Shown here: positions 9,571 to 18,045 of the stretch, piece by piece
Numbering within the stretch: position 1 is the first letter of the stretch
How the letters are laid out: each line of letters starts with the position of its first letter
Assembly: GCF_001922345.1 (NCBI RefSeq)
Contig: NZ_CP018811.1
Location: forward strand, 3,410,001-3,474,000
Direction: 5' to 3'
DNA: 64,000 nucleotides
DNA from: Paraburkholderia sp. SOS3
Lineage (GTDB): Bacteria > Pseudomonadota > Gammaproteobacteria > Burkholderiales > Burkholderiaceae
The notes under the pieces: model-generated
Seen by the model: only the letters and a program-made list of their open reading frames with translations
What the model was told of the DNA's origin: nothing
Database searches by the model: none
Position numbers and translations under genes: made by a program

Positions 9571-10913
9571 TATGCCTTCGAGGATGATGCGGCGTAGGGC
9601 CCGGCACGACCTGTGCGGCCTGCGAGAGGATCGACCGCAGGACTAGCGGCAGGACTGGCAGCGGAGCCCGCGGGACCGTCGGAGCCGACCGCACCGGCGG
9701 ATGAACCGGCCGGATTCGCCGGATCGGCAGCGCTGGGCTCAGGAGTCGGCCCGGGGGTCGATGTGACGGTCGATGCGGGGGTCAACTTCTCGGGACCACC
9801 CGATCCGGATGAAGTGGCCAGATCCGCCGAAGCGCCGCCCGCTGCGGCCGCCGCCGTGCTGCTCGCGTCGCGCGCGGCTTGCGCCGTCTGCGTTGCCTGT
9901 TCGAGGGAACCCGCGTTCTCGTCCATCGCGCGCGCCAGACGGTCGAGCACGCCATTTTTGACGGCATCATACCCGCGTTTGATGGCCCATTCAAACGCGT
10001 ATGCGTCGGCTGAACCGTGGCTCTTGATCACGAGACTGCGCAGGCCGAGCAGCGCCGCGCCGTTGTATTGCCGATGATCGACGCGCTTCTTGAAACGCAG
10101 CAGCACCGGCAGCGCGAGCACCGCCATCACCTTCGTGAGCCACGAGCGGCCGAACTCTTCCTTGATGATGTCGGAGAGCATCTGCGCGAGGCCTTCCGAC
10201 GTCTTCAACGCAACGTTGCCGACAAAACCGTCGCAGACGATCACATCGGTCGTTCCCTTGTAGATGTCGTCGCCTTCGACGTTGCCGCGGAAATTCAGCG
10301 TGCTTGCGCGCAGCAGTTCGCCCGCACGCTTGATCGTCTCGTTGCCCTTGATCATCTCTTCGCCGATGTTCAGCAGACCGATGGTCGGACGCTCCTTGCC
10401 CTCGAGCGCCGACACGAGCGCGTGGCCCATCTCGGCGAACTGCAGCAGATGCTGCGGCTCGCAATCGACGTTCGCGCCAAGGTCCAGCATCATCGTATAG
10501 CCGGTCGGGTTCGGCAGCGCGAACGCGATCGCCGGGCGCTCGATGCCGGGCAGCGTTTTGAGCACGTAGCGGGAGACCGCCATCAGCGCGCCGGTGTTGC
10601 CGGCGGAAATGCAGGCCTGCGCGTCGCCATCCTTCACCCGGTTCAGTGCGACGCGCATCGACGAGTCTTTCTTCTTGCGCAGCGCAACCTCGACCGGATC
10701 GTCCATGGCGACGATCTCGCTCGCCGGCACGACCGTCAGCGCCGGCTCGTTCAATGCTTTCAGCTTCTTCAGTTGCGCGCGGATCGCGCTCTCGATGCCG
10801 ACCAGCATCAATTGCGCGTCGGGATGCGAGCGAACGAAGTTGACGGCAGCGGGGACGGTCACGGACGGGCCGTGGTCGCCTCCCATGCAATCGATCGTGA
10901 GTTTTACAGTCAT
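9570..10913 (-). CDS. plsX: Phosphate acyltransferase PlsX with a long C-terminal extension
   Basis: Makes acyl-phosphate from acyl-ACP for phosphatidic-acid synthesis, a peripheral membrane enzyme. The start [17 protein letters not shown] is the conserved PlsX N-terminus; further motifs are [12 protein letters not shown] and [17 protein letters not shown]. The protein is 447 residues, whereas the family is usually near 340-360. The surplus is a low-complexity Ala/Ser/Pro/Gly/Thr tail from about residue 345 to the end, with no recognisable domain. The stop overlaps the fabH start. An intrinsic terminator lies just upstream of its start codon. Confidence 0.94.
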   Translation of the reverse strand: MTVKLTIDCMGGDHGPSVTVPAAVNFVRSHPDAQLMLVGIESAIRAQLKKLKALNEPALTVVPASEIVAMDDPVEVALRKKKDSSMRVALNRVKDGDAQACISAGNTGALMAVSRYVLKTLPGIERPAIAFALPNPTGYTMMLDLGANVDCEPQHLLQFAEMGHALVSALEGKERPTIGLLNIGEEMIKGNETIKRAGELLRASTLNFRGNVEGDDIYKGTTDVIVCDGFVGNVALKTSEGLAQMLSDIIKEEFGRSWLTKVMAVLALPVLLRFKKRVDHRQYNGAALLGLRSLVIKSHGSADAYAFEWAIKRGYDAVKNGVLDRLARAMDENAGSLEQATQTAQAARDASSTAAAAAGGASADLATSSGSGGPEKLTPASTVTSTPGPTPEPSAADPANPAGSSAGAVGSDGPAGSAASPAASPAVDPLAGRTGRAGPYAASSSKA

Positions 10914-10936
10914 CGAGTGCGACGAATTTCGGACAC

Positions 10937-10965
10937 AAAAAAGCGGCAAGTGAATGCCGCCTTTT
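10937..10965 (-). terminator. Intrinsic terminator or attenuator between rpmF and plsX
   Basis: On the minus strand GCGGCA (10960-10955) pairs with TGCCGC (10948-10943) over a six-base loop and is followed by six T (10942-10937). The tail ends 23 bases before the plsX ATG. Located inside an otherwise continuous co-directional cluster, it would cap rpmF transcription and set the level reaching plsX. Confidence 0.75.
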
Positions 10966-11133
10966 CGATGTGCCGGGAAAATGTCAGGCGAGTGTCTGTC
11001 AAGCCGATACGAAACAGCCTGATCGTTGAATCCGCTGCAATGGCCGCAGCGCAAACCACAGCCGCGCAACCGGCAGCGACGGACCGATCGCCGCGCGCAA
11101 CGCCTATGAACGGGCGCAACACGCTCTCGCCGA

Positions 11134-11313
11134 TTAGTCGTTCTTCGTCTTGACGACTTTCTTGCCGCGGTAGTAGCCGTTCGGGCTGACGTGGTGACGC
11201 AGATGCACTTCACCCGTGCTCGGCTCGACTGCGAGCGGCGCCGTGTTGAGGAAATCGTGCGAACGGTGCATGCCACGCTTCGACGGCGACTTCTTGTTTT
11301 GTTGAACTGCCAT
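11134..11313 (-). CDS. rpmF: 50S ribosomal protein L32
   Basis: The 59-residue L32 of the large ribosomal subunit: [20 protein letters not shown] at the N-terminus and a basic C-terminus ([20 protein letters not shown]). The ATG is preceded by CAGGAG. The frame extends upstream, but the family start is unambiguous. The yceD-rpmF-plsX order is widely conserved in proteobacteria. Confidence 0.97.
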   Translation of the reverse strand: MAVQQNKKSPSKRGMHRSHDFLNTAPLAVEPSTGEVHLRHHVSPNGYYRGKKVVKTKND

Positions 11314-11336
11314 GATAACTCCTGAAAATTTTCCGA

Positions 11337-11342
11337 ATTCTA
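11337..11342 (-). promoter_or_regulatory. Candidate rpmF -10 element
   Basis: TAGAAT on the minus strand, 24 bases before the rpmF start. The same hexamer recurs before several genes here (moaA, the BASS transporter, thyA, folA), consistent with the Burkholderia vegetative -10. No clear -35 is visible. Confidence 0.3.
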
Positions 11343-11450
11343 ACACAGCGCGATGTCACGACCGCGACAGGCAGGCTTGCTAACCGGCCCACTTTGCAAC
11401 CCACCTCGCGGCCCACTTCCTGGCCGCCCCGCGCTACCCCTGCAACCTGC

Positions 11451-12143
11451 TCAGTGCTTGCCGCCCGAATTGCCCGGCCCGTCGTCGGATTCGTCATCTG
11501 ACTGAGCCGGACCCTTCGATTTCAGGCCTTGCAACACTGCAAACGGATTCGGCCGTTCCGGCTCGGCTCCGCCTTTTTCATCTGCTTCGTCGTGCTCGTC
11601 GCTACCTTCCGTACCGGCCGCGCCCGAGCTCAGACTCTCGTGCACTTCGGGGCAGACCTCGTGCTTCGGCACGAGCGGCAGCGACAACAACAGTTCTTCT
11701 TCGATCAATTCGACGAGACCGAACTGGCGCGAGCCCACGATCACATCGACTTCATCTTCATCGAGCGGAAACTCTTCGGCTTCCGCTTCAGTGCCGACGA
11801 TGCGATAAATCGCATCGACATTGAATGCCTGCTCGTACGGCGCAAGACAGCGCTGACATTCGAGCCACGCGCTCCCGTGAATCGCGAGCCGCAAATACGG
11901 CTGCGGTCCTTCGGTGCCGTCGTCCTGCAATTCCGGCTGCGTCGATCCTTCGGCTTGCCAGGTGAAAGCGGTATCGCGTTCGCCTGCTGGCGCGTCCGCC
12001 GGAACTTCGTTTAACATGCGCGGCAGTTGCGAAACGCGCACGACACCGGCCGCTTGCCGCCCACTGCGCGCAAACTCGAACAGGTCGAGTTGCCGTGGAT
12101 CGACGGTGGCAGGCGTACCTTTGTGCTGAGTCGAATGCGTCAT
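11451..12143 (-). CDS. yceD: YceD family (DUF177) protein
   Basis: A 230-residue member of the YceD/DUF177 family, linked by conserved position to rpmF and to 23S rRNA maturation in other organisms. The core CxxC-containing segment is visible (AWLECQRCLAPYEQAFNVD, about residues 113-131), followed by the acidic middle (EAEEFPLDEDEVD) and a LVELIEEELLLSLPLVP helix. The C-terminal 60 residues are acidic, Gly/Ser-rich and probably disordered. The start ATG has GGGGA eight bases upstream. It heads the co-directional rpmF-plsX-fab block. Confidence 0.88.
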   Translation of the reverse strand: MTHSTQHKGTPATVDPRQLDLFEFARSGRQAAGVVRVSQLPRMLNEVPADAPAGERDTAFTWQAEGSTQPELQDDGTEGPQPYLRLAIHGSAWLECQRCLAPYEQAFNVDAIYRIVGTEAEAEEFPLDEDEVDVIVGSRQFGLVELIEEELLLSLPLVPKHEVCPEVHESLSSGAAGTEGSDEHDEADEKGGAEPERPNPFAVLQGLKSKGPAQSDDESDDGPGNSGGKH

Positions 12144-12500
12144 GTGCGTCCCCTGCTGTCTGCATTTTCCAGCTCATTTTCCAGAGCTATCGCCGCCCGC
12201 CCGCTTCGCCTTTTACCTGCGCTGCGAGGTGCTTGCGAGCATCTGGCAGGGCGTGCAGCAAACCCGGCAGCAAACCCCGCAGGCCTTGCCGCAAAAGGCT
12301 TCCGCAAAACTCCCGCCGCGAAGGATTCAGCGAAAAATCGAGAAACCCGGAGCAGAAACTCAGAGATCACGCAGCGCTTTTCGCAGGATCATCGCCCGGA
12401 AAAGCCCAAAACTATATCCGTTTTGTCTTTTCGAGTCAAACACTTAAGCCGCGCTTTGCGGCGTCGCACGCGGACCACCTTTCATAACCCGTTCTTCACC
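12144..12500 (+). other. Intergenic region between divergent yceD and maf
   Basis: Must contain promoters for both directions. Visible structure: an 11-base direct repeat GCAGCAAACCC at about 12256-12280 and an AT-rich stretch near 12408-12435 containing TATATCC. I see no RNA gene and no convincing coding potential. Confidence 0.4.
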
Positions 12501-13130
12501 ATGCCGGAACCGCTCAAAAGCCCGTCCCAACGCCCGCCCCGCCTGATTCTCGCGTCGAGTTCGCGCTACCGCCGCGAGTTGCTCGAACGCCTGCGCATCC
12601 CGTTCGATGTCGCCGTGCCGGACCTCGACGAGACACCGCATGCCGGCGAAAGCCCGCAAGCGACCGCGCTGCGCCTTGCCGAGGCGAAAGCGCGTGCGGT
12701 CGCGGCAAGCCTCGCCGCCCGCGACGAAGCGCTCATCATCGGCTCCGACCAGGTCGCCACATTCGACGACCTGCAGATCGGCAAGCCCGGCACTCACGAA
12801 AAAGCGCTCGCGCAGTTGCAGGCAATGCGTGGCCGCGACGTGCTGTTCCACAGCGCGCTATGTCTCTTCGACAGCCGCTCGGATCGGGCACAACGCATCG
12901 ATGTCGTGACGCGCGTGCGCTTCCGGAAGCTTCCCGACGCTGCGCTCGACGCGTATCTGAGAGCCGAAACGCCGTACGACGTCGCCGGCAGCGCGAAGGC
13001 CGAAGGGCTCGGCATCACGCTCATCGAGGCCATCGAATCGGACGACCCGACCGCGCTGATCGGCCTGCCGCTGATCGCGTTGTCGGGCATGCTGCTCGCC
13101 GCGGGCTATCCGCTCTGGGGAATGCAATGA
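12501..13130 (+). CDS. Maf/YceF-type nucleoside triphosphate pyrophosphatase
   Basis: House-cleaning nucleotide pyrophosphatase; the YceF subfamily is reported to hydrolyse 7-methyl-GTP. The 209 residues start with the Maf signature LILASSSRYRRELLERL (15-31), and the catalytic acidic residue is D83 in IIGSDQVA. Position supports the YceF rather than the YhdE subtype, because in E. coli yceF is likewise divergent from yceD-rpmF. I chose the ATG giving MPEPLKSPSQ; the frame is open further upstream but has no family similarity there. The stop overlaps the next start (ATGA). Confidence 0.9.
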   Translation: MPEPLKSPSQRPPRLILASSSRYRRELLERLRIPFDVAVPDLDETPHAGESPQATALRLAEAKARAVAASLAARDEALIIGSDQVATFDDLQIGKPGTHEKALAQLQAMRGRDVLFHSALCLFDSRSDRAQRIDVVTRVRFRKLPDAALDAYLRAETPYDVAGSAKAEGLGITLIEAIESDDPTALIGLPLIALSGMLLAAGYPLWGMQ

Positions 13131-13846
13131 CCGGCGTGCTGTATCTGATCCCGAACACGCTCGGCGACGGCGACGCGAGTGCGCTCGACGCCGTGCTTCC
13201 CGCGCCGGTTCGCGCGCGCGCCGCGACACTTGGCTATTACATCGGCGAAAACGCAAAGACCACGCGCGCATTCCTGAAGAAGGTCGGCACCGGGCGGCCG
13301 ATCCAGGAAATCGAGATCCGCGAACTCAACGTGAACACGCCCGCCGGTGAAATCGACCGGCTGCTCGCGCCGATTCTCGCCGGAACCGACGCGGGGCTCG
13401 TATCGGAAGCCGGCTGCCCCGCCGTCGCCGATCCGGGCGCGCTGCTCGTGCGGCGCGCGCATGAGCGCGGCGTCAAGGTCGTGCCGCTCGTCGGCCCGAG
13501 TTCGATTCTGCTGGCGTTGATGGCGTCGGGCCTGAACGGCCAGAGCTTCGCCTTTCACGGCTATTTGCCCGTCGATGCGGGCGAGCGCGCAAAGCGCTTG
13601 CGCGAACTCGAACAGCAGTCGCGCAAGGCGAAACAGACGCAAATCTTCATCGAAACGCCGTATCGCAATCGCGCTCTGCTCGACACGCTGATCGCATCGT
13701 GCGCGCCGTCGACGCTTGTCTGTGTCGCGGCCGATCTGACGCTCGCGAGTGAAACGATCGTGAGCCGCGCGGTCAGTGACTGGAAGAGGAAGCCGGCGCC
13801 CGACTTGCACAAGCGGCCGGCGATTTTTCTGCTGCTGGCGGTTTAG
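13127..13846 (+). CDS. SAM-dependent methyltransferase of the RsmI/tetrapyrrole-methylase family
   Basis: A 239-residue protein with the tetrapyrrole-methylase fold of RsmI (16S rRNA 2'-O-methyltransferase): YLIPNTLGDGD at the N-terminus, GLVSEAGCPAVADPG at about residue 85, VVPLVGPSSILLALMASG at about 118, and IFIETPYRNRALLD. It is shorter than true RsmI (about 280-290 residues) and the first motif differs (NTLGD instead of TPIGNLGD). It is therefore best called an RsmI-like paralogue of unproven target. It overlaps maf by four bases (ATGA), so the two are probably co-translated. Confidence 0.82.
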   Translation: MTGVLYLIPNTLGDGDASALDAVLPAPVRARAATLGYYIGENAKTTRAFLKKVGTGRPIQEIEIRELNVNTPAGEIDRLLAPILAGTDAGLVSEAGCPAVADPGALLVRRAHERGVKVVPLVGPSSILLALMASGLNGQSFAFHGYLPVDAGERAKRLRELEQQSRKAKQTQIFIETPYRNRALLDTLIASCAPSTLVCVAADLTLASETIVSRAVSDWKRKPAPDLHKRPAIFLLLAV

Positions 13847-13971
13847 ATCGCGAGGGCGGCAGCGGGAGCCGTGACGCCATCCGGTATCACGCCTCCTCGC
13901 GCCACCTAGGCCACCTCGCGCCGCCGACGCGCCACGTCGAGCCGCCCGACGCGCGCGTCACCGCCCGCGCG

Positions 13972-14979
13972 TTACCGCAAATTGAGCTTTCCGCCGGCAA
14001 TCATCGCGTGAATCGCCGCGCTGCCGACCGCCGCACCGAACTTGCGCGCCACGCGGTCGGTGATGCTTTCCTTTACCGTGTAGTCGACCACATCCGGCGC
14101 CTTGATGATTTCGCGCGCGACATAGTCGGTGTCGCCGAAGCCGTCCGCAAGCCCTAGTTCGACGCTCTTCTCGCCGGTCCAGAACAGGCCCGAGAAGATG
14201 TCCGGCGTCTCGTGCAGCCGCTTGCCGCGGCCCTGGCGCACCGCGTCGATGAATTGCGTATGAATCTGGTCGAGCATCTGCTGCGCGTGTGCGTCCATCT
14301 TCGGCGTGTCGGGCGAGAACGGGTCGAAGAAGCCCTTGTTTTCGCCGGACGTATGCAGCCGCCGCTGGATGCCGAGCTTGTCCATCAGGCCGGTAAAGCC
14401 GAAGCCGTCCATCAGCACGCCGATCGAGCCGACGATGCTCGCCTTGTCGACATAGATCCTGTCCGCCGCGGCAGCCACATAGTAGCCACCCGACGCGCAC
14501 ATATCGCCGACCACGACATAAAGCGGAATCGACGGATGCTTGCTGCGCAGCCGCCGGATCTCGCTATAGATAATGCCCGCCTGCACCGGGCTGCCGCCCG
14601 GGCTGTTGCAATGCAGGACCACACCGGCGGTGCCGGCGTCGTCGAATGCATCGTCGAGCGCAGAGTTGATGTCGTCCGCGTTCGCATTGGTATCCGACGA
14701 AATCTCGCCGTCGAGCGAAACGAGCGCCGTATGACGGCCCGTCGCCGCGACATGGTCGCCCGTCAGATCGAACGCGCCCCAGCCGATCACGACGAGAATC
14801 GCGAGAAACACGAAGCGGAAGAAGATGCGCCAGCGCCGCGCGGCACGCTGCTCGGCAATCGCGGCGAGCGCGATGCGTTCGAGCGCGGCGCGTTCCCAGC
14901 CGGGCTCGTGGCCGGCTGCGGACTTTTGTGCAGCCGCTTTGGCCGCTTCGTGAGAATCGGGAGTGAGATTGTCAGACAT
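13972..14979 (-). CDS. sppA: Membrane-anchored signal peptide peptidase (S49 family)
   Basis: Degrades cleaved signal peptides at the inner membrane. The 335 residues have a cytoplasmic N-terminus, one membrane anchor (about 52-72, FFRFVFLAILVVIGWGAF) and a single S49 protease domain. The Ser-Lys dyad is probably S163 (CASGGYYVAAAADRIY) and K215 (HTSGENKGFF), by alignment with the short Bacillus-type SppA. It is the single-domain form, not the duplicated E. coli form. It follows the Rieske, phosphatase and rluC genes on the same strand. Confidence 0.92.
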   Translation of the reverse strand: MSDNLTPDSHEAAKAAAQKSAAGHEPGWERAALERIALAAIAEQRAARRWRIFFRFVFLAILVVIGWGAFDLTGDHVAATGRHTALVSLDGEISSDTNANADDINSALDDAFDDAGTAGVVLHCNSPGGSPVQAGIIYSEIRRLRSKHPSIPLYVVVGDMCASGGYYVAAAADRIYVDKASIVGSIGVLMDGFGFTGLMDKLGIQRRLHTSGENKGFFDPFSPDTPKMDAHAQQMLDQIHTQFIDAVRQGRGKRLHETPDIFSGLFWTGEKSVELGLADGFGDTDYVAREIIKAPDVVDYTVKESITDRVARKFGAAVGSAAIHAMIAGGKLNLR

Positions 14980-15082
14980 GCGTTGCCGCCTGCATCGATT
15001 GGATTGTTGTTACGGGAATTGAACGCGATGATCGGGGTGCTTCGGGTTCGGCGCTCAGCGGATCGGACGCAGCGGCCCAGAC

Positions 15083-15490
15083 TCAGCGGCCCGAACCCAG
15101 CGGCCGAAGCTCGTCATCCGGTAGCCAGAACACCGCGCGCCCTTCGGGCGTTTCGCGCTCTTCGACGCGCACCGGACGCAACCGCCCGCCACGGCATGGA
15201 CCGCCGACGCATTTCCCCGTATCGGGCGCGTAAATCGCGCCGTGCGTCGAGCATATCAAGTATAAACCCGACGATTCGAAGAACTGACCTTCGACCCAGT
15301 CGAGCTCCATCGGCACATGCGCGCAGCGGTTCAGGTAGCCGTATGCGGTGCCATCGTAGCGCACGAAGAATACAACGACGTTACCGTCGCCACAGGTCGC
15401 GTCGCGCCGCACGCCGGCGCCGCCGTCGACGAGGTCGTCGGATGCGCACACGCGCACGGGATCGGGCGATGCGGCGTTTTCGCTCATCAT
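15083..15490 (-). CDS. Rieske [2Fe-2S] domain protein
   Basis: A 135-residue soluble Rieske ferredoxin-like protein. The cluster ligands are visible as C56/H58 (NRCAHVP) and C80/H83 (LICSTHGAIY), followed by a Gly-rich loop with two extra cysteines (C93, C99: GKCVGGPCRGG). There is no membrane segment or signal. Its first ATG overlaps the stop of the upstream phosphatase (ATGATGA), so the two are translationally coupled. The redox partner is not evident. Confidence 0.9.
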   Translation of the reverse strand: MMSENAASPDPVRVCASDDLVDGGAGVRRDATCGDGNVVVFFVRYDGTAYGYLNRCAHVPMELDWVEGQFFESSGLYLICSTHGAIYAPDTGKCVGGPCRGGRLRPVRVEERETPEGRAVFWLPDDELRPLGSGR

Positions 15491-16146
15491 GCGTGCTCGC
15501 GCAACCAGTCGGACAGCGAGCCGATGCTTTCGGCGATGTACTTCGGTCCGAAAGCCGATAGCGAGTCGGCCGGATGCGCGCCGTAAGCGACGCCGATGCC
15601 GGCAACGCCCGCGTTCGCCGCCATTTGCAGATCGTGCGTCGTGTCGCCGATCATCACGGTGCGCGCCGGGTCCTGCCCGAGTTCGCGCGTCAACTCGTGC
15701 AGCATCGCCGGGTGCGGCTTCGAGAAGGTTTCGTCGGCGCAGCGCGTGCCGTCGAACAGGCTCGTCAGACGCACCTGATCGAGCGCGCGGTTCAGACCGA
15801 CGCGGCTCTTGCCGGTTGCGATCGCCAGCAGGTAACCGGTTTCTCGCAGTTCGGCCAGCAATTCACGCGCGCCGGCAAAGAGCTCGGTGGTCGGATCTTT
15901 CACGAGGAAATGGAAGCGATAGCGCTCCGCAAGCCGCGGATAGTCGGCCGGGTCCAGCGTCGGCGCGGCGATTTGCAGCGCATCGCGCAGGCCGAGGCCG
16001 ATCACATAGCTCGCCGCCTCGGTCGCCGGCACCGGCAACCCCAGATCGCGGCACGCGGCCTGAATGCTGCGCGCAATATGCGCGGTCGAATCCATCAGCG
16101 TGCCGTCCCAGTCGAAGACGATCAGATCAAATTGCTGTCGAGCCAT
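15487..16146 (-). CDS. HAD-superfamily phosphatase, phosphoglycolate-phosphatase-like
   Basis: A 219-residue HAD-IA hydrolase. Motif I is FDWDGTLMDS with nucleophile D12 and acid D14; motif II is AIATGKSR; motif IV is MIGDTTHDLQMAANAG. The helical cap lies between motifs I and II. It resembles the Gph-like proteins that accompany rluC in many proteobacteria. The substrate cannot be read from sequence. It overlaps the end of rluC by 20 bases, and its stop overlaps the Rieske start. Confidence 0.88.
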   Translation of the reverse strand: MARQQFDLIVFDWDGTLMDSTAHIARSIQAACRDLGLPVPATEAASYVIGLGLRDALQIAAPTLDPADYPRLAERYRFHFLVKDPTTELFAGARELLAELRETGYLLAIATGKSRVGLNRALDQVRLTSLFDGTRCADETFSKPHPAMLHELTRELGQDPARTVMIGDTTHDLQMAANAGVAGIGVAYGAHPADSLSAFGPKYIAESIGSLSDWLREHA

Positions 16147-17206
16147 GCGTGTGCGTCTCGTTATCGGAGGAAATAAGGGTAGAAATGCTCGATGAAGTAC
16201 CGGAGGGATTTTGCCCGTTCAGCTCGGCAAGCTGTGAAATAAAGCGTCGGCATTCGTCCGGCAGCAGCGCCTCGAACTGCAGCGTGTCGCCGGTCGCCGG
16301 ATGGGTGATCTTGAGCCGGTACGCGTGCAAAAACATGCGTTTCAGCCCCGGCACGGCGTTCGCACGCGCGAGCGCCTTGTTTAGCGCGAAGTCGCCGTAC
16401 TTCGCGTCGCCGACGATCGGCAACCCCAGGTGAGCCAGATGGACGCGTATCTGATGCGTGCGCCCCGTTTTCAGCTCCGCTTCGAGAAGTACGTATTCGG
16501 GCCAGCGATCGACGAGATTGAACACCGTATGCGACGGCAATCCGTCCGGCTGCACGCGCACGCGACGCTCGCCGTCAGGCAGCAGGTATTTGTGCAGCGG
16601 CTCCTTGACCGCGCGGCGGCGGCCCCAGTCGCTCGCCCATGCGCCGTGCGCGCATGCGTAATAGCGCTTGTCGACGCGGTTCTCGCGAATCTGCTCGTGC
16701 AGATCGACGAGCGCCGCGCGCTTTTTCGCGAGCATCAGCACGCCCGACGTTTCGCGGTCGAGCCTGTGTACCAGTTCGAGGAACTTCGCCTGCGGCCGCG
16801 CCGCGCGCAGTTGCTCGATCACGCCGAACGCAACGCCGCTGCCGCCGTGCACGGCGACGCCGGCCGGCTTGTCGATCACGAGCAGGTGGTCGTCTTCGAA
16901 CAGGATCGTGAAATGGGCGGAAGGCGGCGGCAGCGGCGCCGCCTGCGCCGCGCCGTGCGCAATGCGAATCGGCGGCACGCGGACCAGGTCGCCGTACGCA
17001 AGCCTGTATTGCGCATCGACGCGCCCCTTGTTGACGCGCACTTCCCCGCTGCGCAGGATGCGATAAATATGGCTCTTTGGCACACCTTTACAGATGCGCA
17101 ACAAAAAATTATCGATCCGCTGACCTGCCGCGCTGTCGTCGATTTCGATCATCGACACCTGATCACCTGCGACCGGTTTCTGCGAATTTTTGCCTAACTC
17201 TTTCAT
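16127..17206 (-). CDS. rluC: 23S rRNA pseudouridine synthase C
   Basis: Converts U955, U2504 and U2580 (E. coli numbering) of 23S rRNA to pseudouridine. The 359 residues contain an N-terminal S4 RNA-binding domain (about 28-90, QRIDNFLLRICKGVPKSHIYR) and the RluA-type catalytic domain with D150 in HRLDRETSG. The usual annotated start (MKELGKNSQK) is used. A second ATG 18 codons in (MIEIDDS) has a CAGGTG upstream and could be the real start, since a TATATT element sits only four bases before the first ATG. It is divergent from rne, as is common. Confidence 0.93.
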   Translation of the reverse strand: MKELGKNSQKPVAGDQVSMIEIDDSAAGQRIDNFLLRICKGVPKSHIYRILRSGEVRVNKGRVDAQYRLAYGDLVRVPPIRIAHGAAQAAPLPPPSAHFTILFEDDHLLVIDKPAGVAVHGGSGVAFGVIEQLRAARPQAKFLELVHRLDRETSGVLMLAKKRAALVDLHEQIRENRVDKRYYACAHGAWASDWGRRRAVKEPLHKYLLPDGERRVRVQPDGLPSHTVFNLVDRWPEYVLLEAELKTGRTHQIRVHLAHLGLPIVGDAKYGDFALNKALARANAVPGLKRMFLHAYRLKITHPATGDTLQFEALLPDECRRFISQLAELNGQNPSGTSSSISTLISSDNETHTHGSTAI

Positions 17207-18045
17207 TCTGAATATAATTTGCCCAGCAGTCTGCGGCGGGAGCGGGTTCGGCCAGCGCCATGGAACCGACGCCGGTAGCCCGAAAGCGGTCCCAATGAGG
17301 TTCAAATGCGGTTAAAGCGCAGTCGGACCCCAGTCGAATCGCAGCCAAACCGCGGGCGGATTGCACAGGTGCAGGTGTTAAACCAACATTTTACTTGCGC
17401 CAGGGGCGCGTTGCTCACCCCAAAACGAGATGCAACAAGTTGCACGCACGGAAGCCGTGCCCGGCAGGGACAGCGCCCAGAGGCGCGTTCGGTCGAAACG
17501 GCTCCGACGGTAACGGAACTTTGGTCAAAAAGAATTTGACGGGCGCGCTTCGATGCGAGGCGCGCCGGTGGCGAAAATACGGCGAGCGCCCATGGCGTCC
17601 TGCGAGGAAATGCAGGACTTGGCGACGTCAAAAATCAGGCGAGACAGCTTAGAGCGGGACATCGCGGTGCACAGCGAATCCCATGCGTTAGACCGCAGCC
17701 TTCGCCCGTCCGGTTCAGCGCCCAGTTGGCGCGTCGGCGGGAATGGATGAAGGCACAGGCAGACGGTCGGCCGGGCTCTGGCGTGTCGCGCCGTTATTTG
17801 AAGCCGTGTTCGCATGTGCCCTGCGGCAGTCGTCCTCGTCCTTTCTTGCGGACGGCGCCCTCTTAAGGCAATTCTCCCGCCACTTTTCCTGCTCCAGCGT
17901 GCTTGTGAAAACACAATAAGGCGCGGCGTGCCGCTGCCTGTCATCCGGCGACGGGTCCGCAACTGGCTGCAACAGGTTGCAACCCGGGTTGCACCTCGCA
18001 GTTCGTCGGATGCCGGGCCGCGCAAAGCCGCTCTGGAGCCGTTCA
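17207..18045 (+). promoter_or_regulatory. rluC-rne divergent region and rne leader
   Basis: An 839-base region without a supported gene. It contains three copies of a TGCAAC-spacer-GTTGCA inverted repeat: 17431-17444 (spacer AA), 17968-17981 (spacer AG) and 17978-17993 (spacer CCGG). The last two overlap, so they could form mutually exclusive hairpins 55-80 bases before the rne start. A short TTGTG-AAAA-CACAA hairpin lies near 17905. In E. coli the rne leader folds into hairpins through which RNase E autoregulates; the same role is inferred here. The rne ribosome-binding site is GGAG, seven bases before ATG. Confidence 0.5.
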
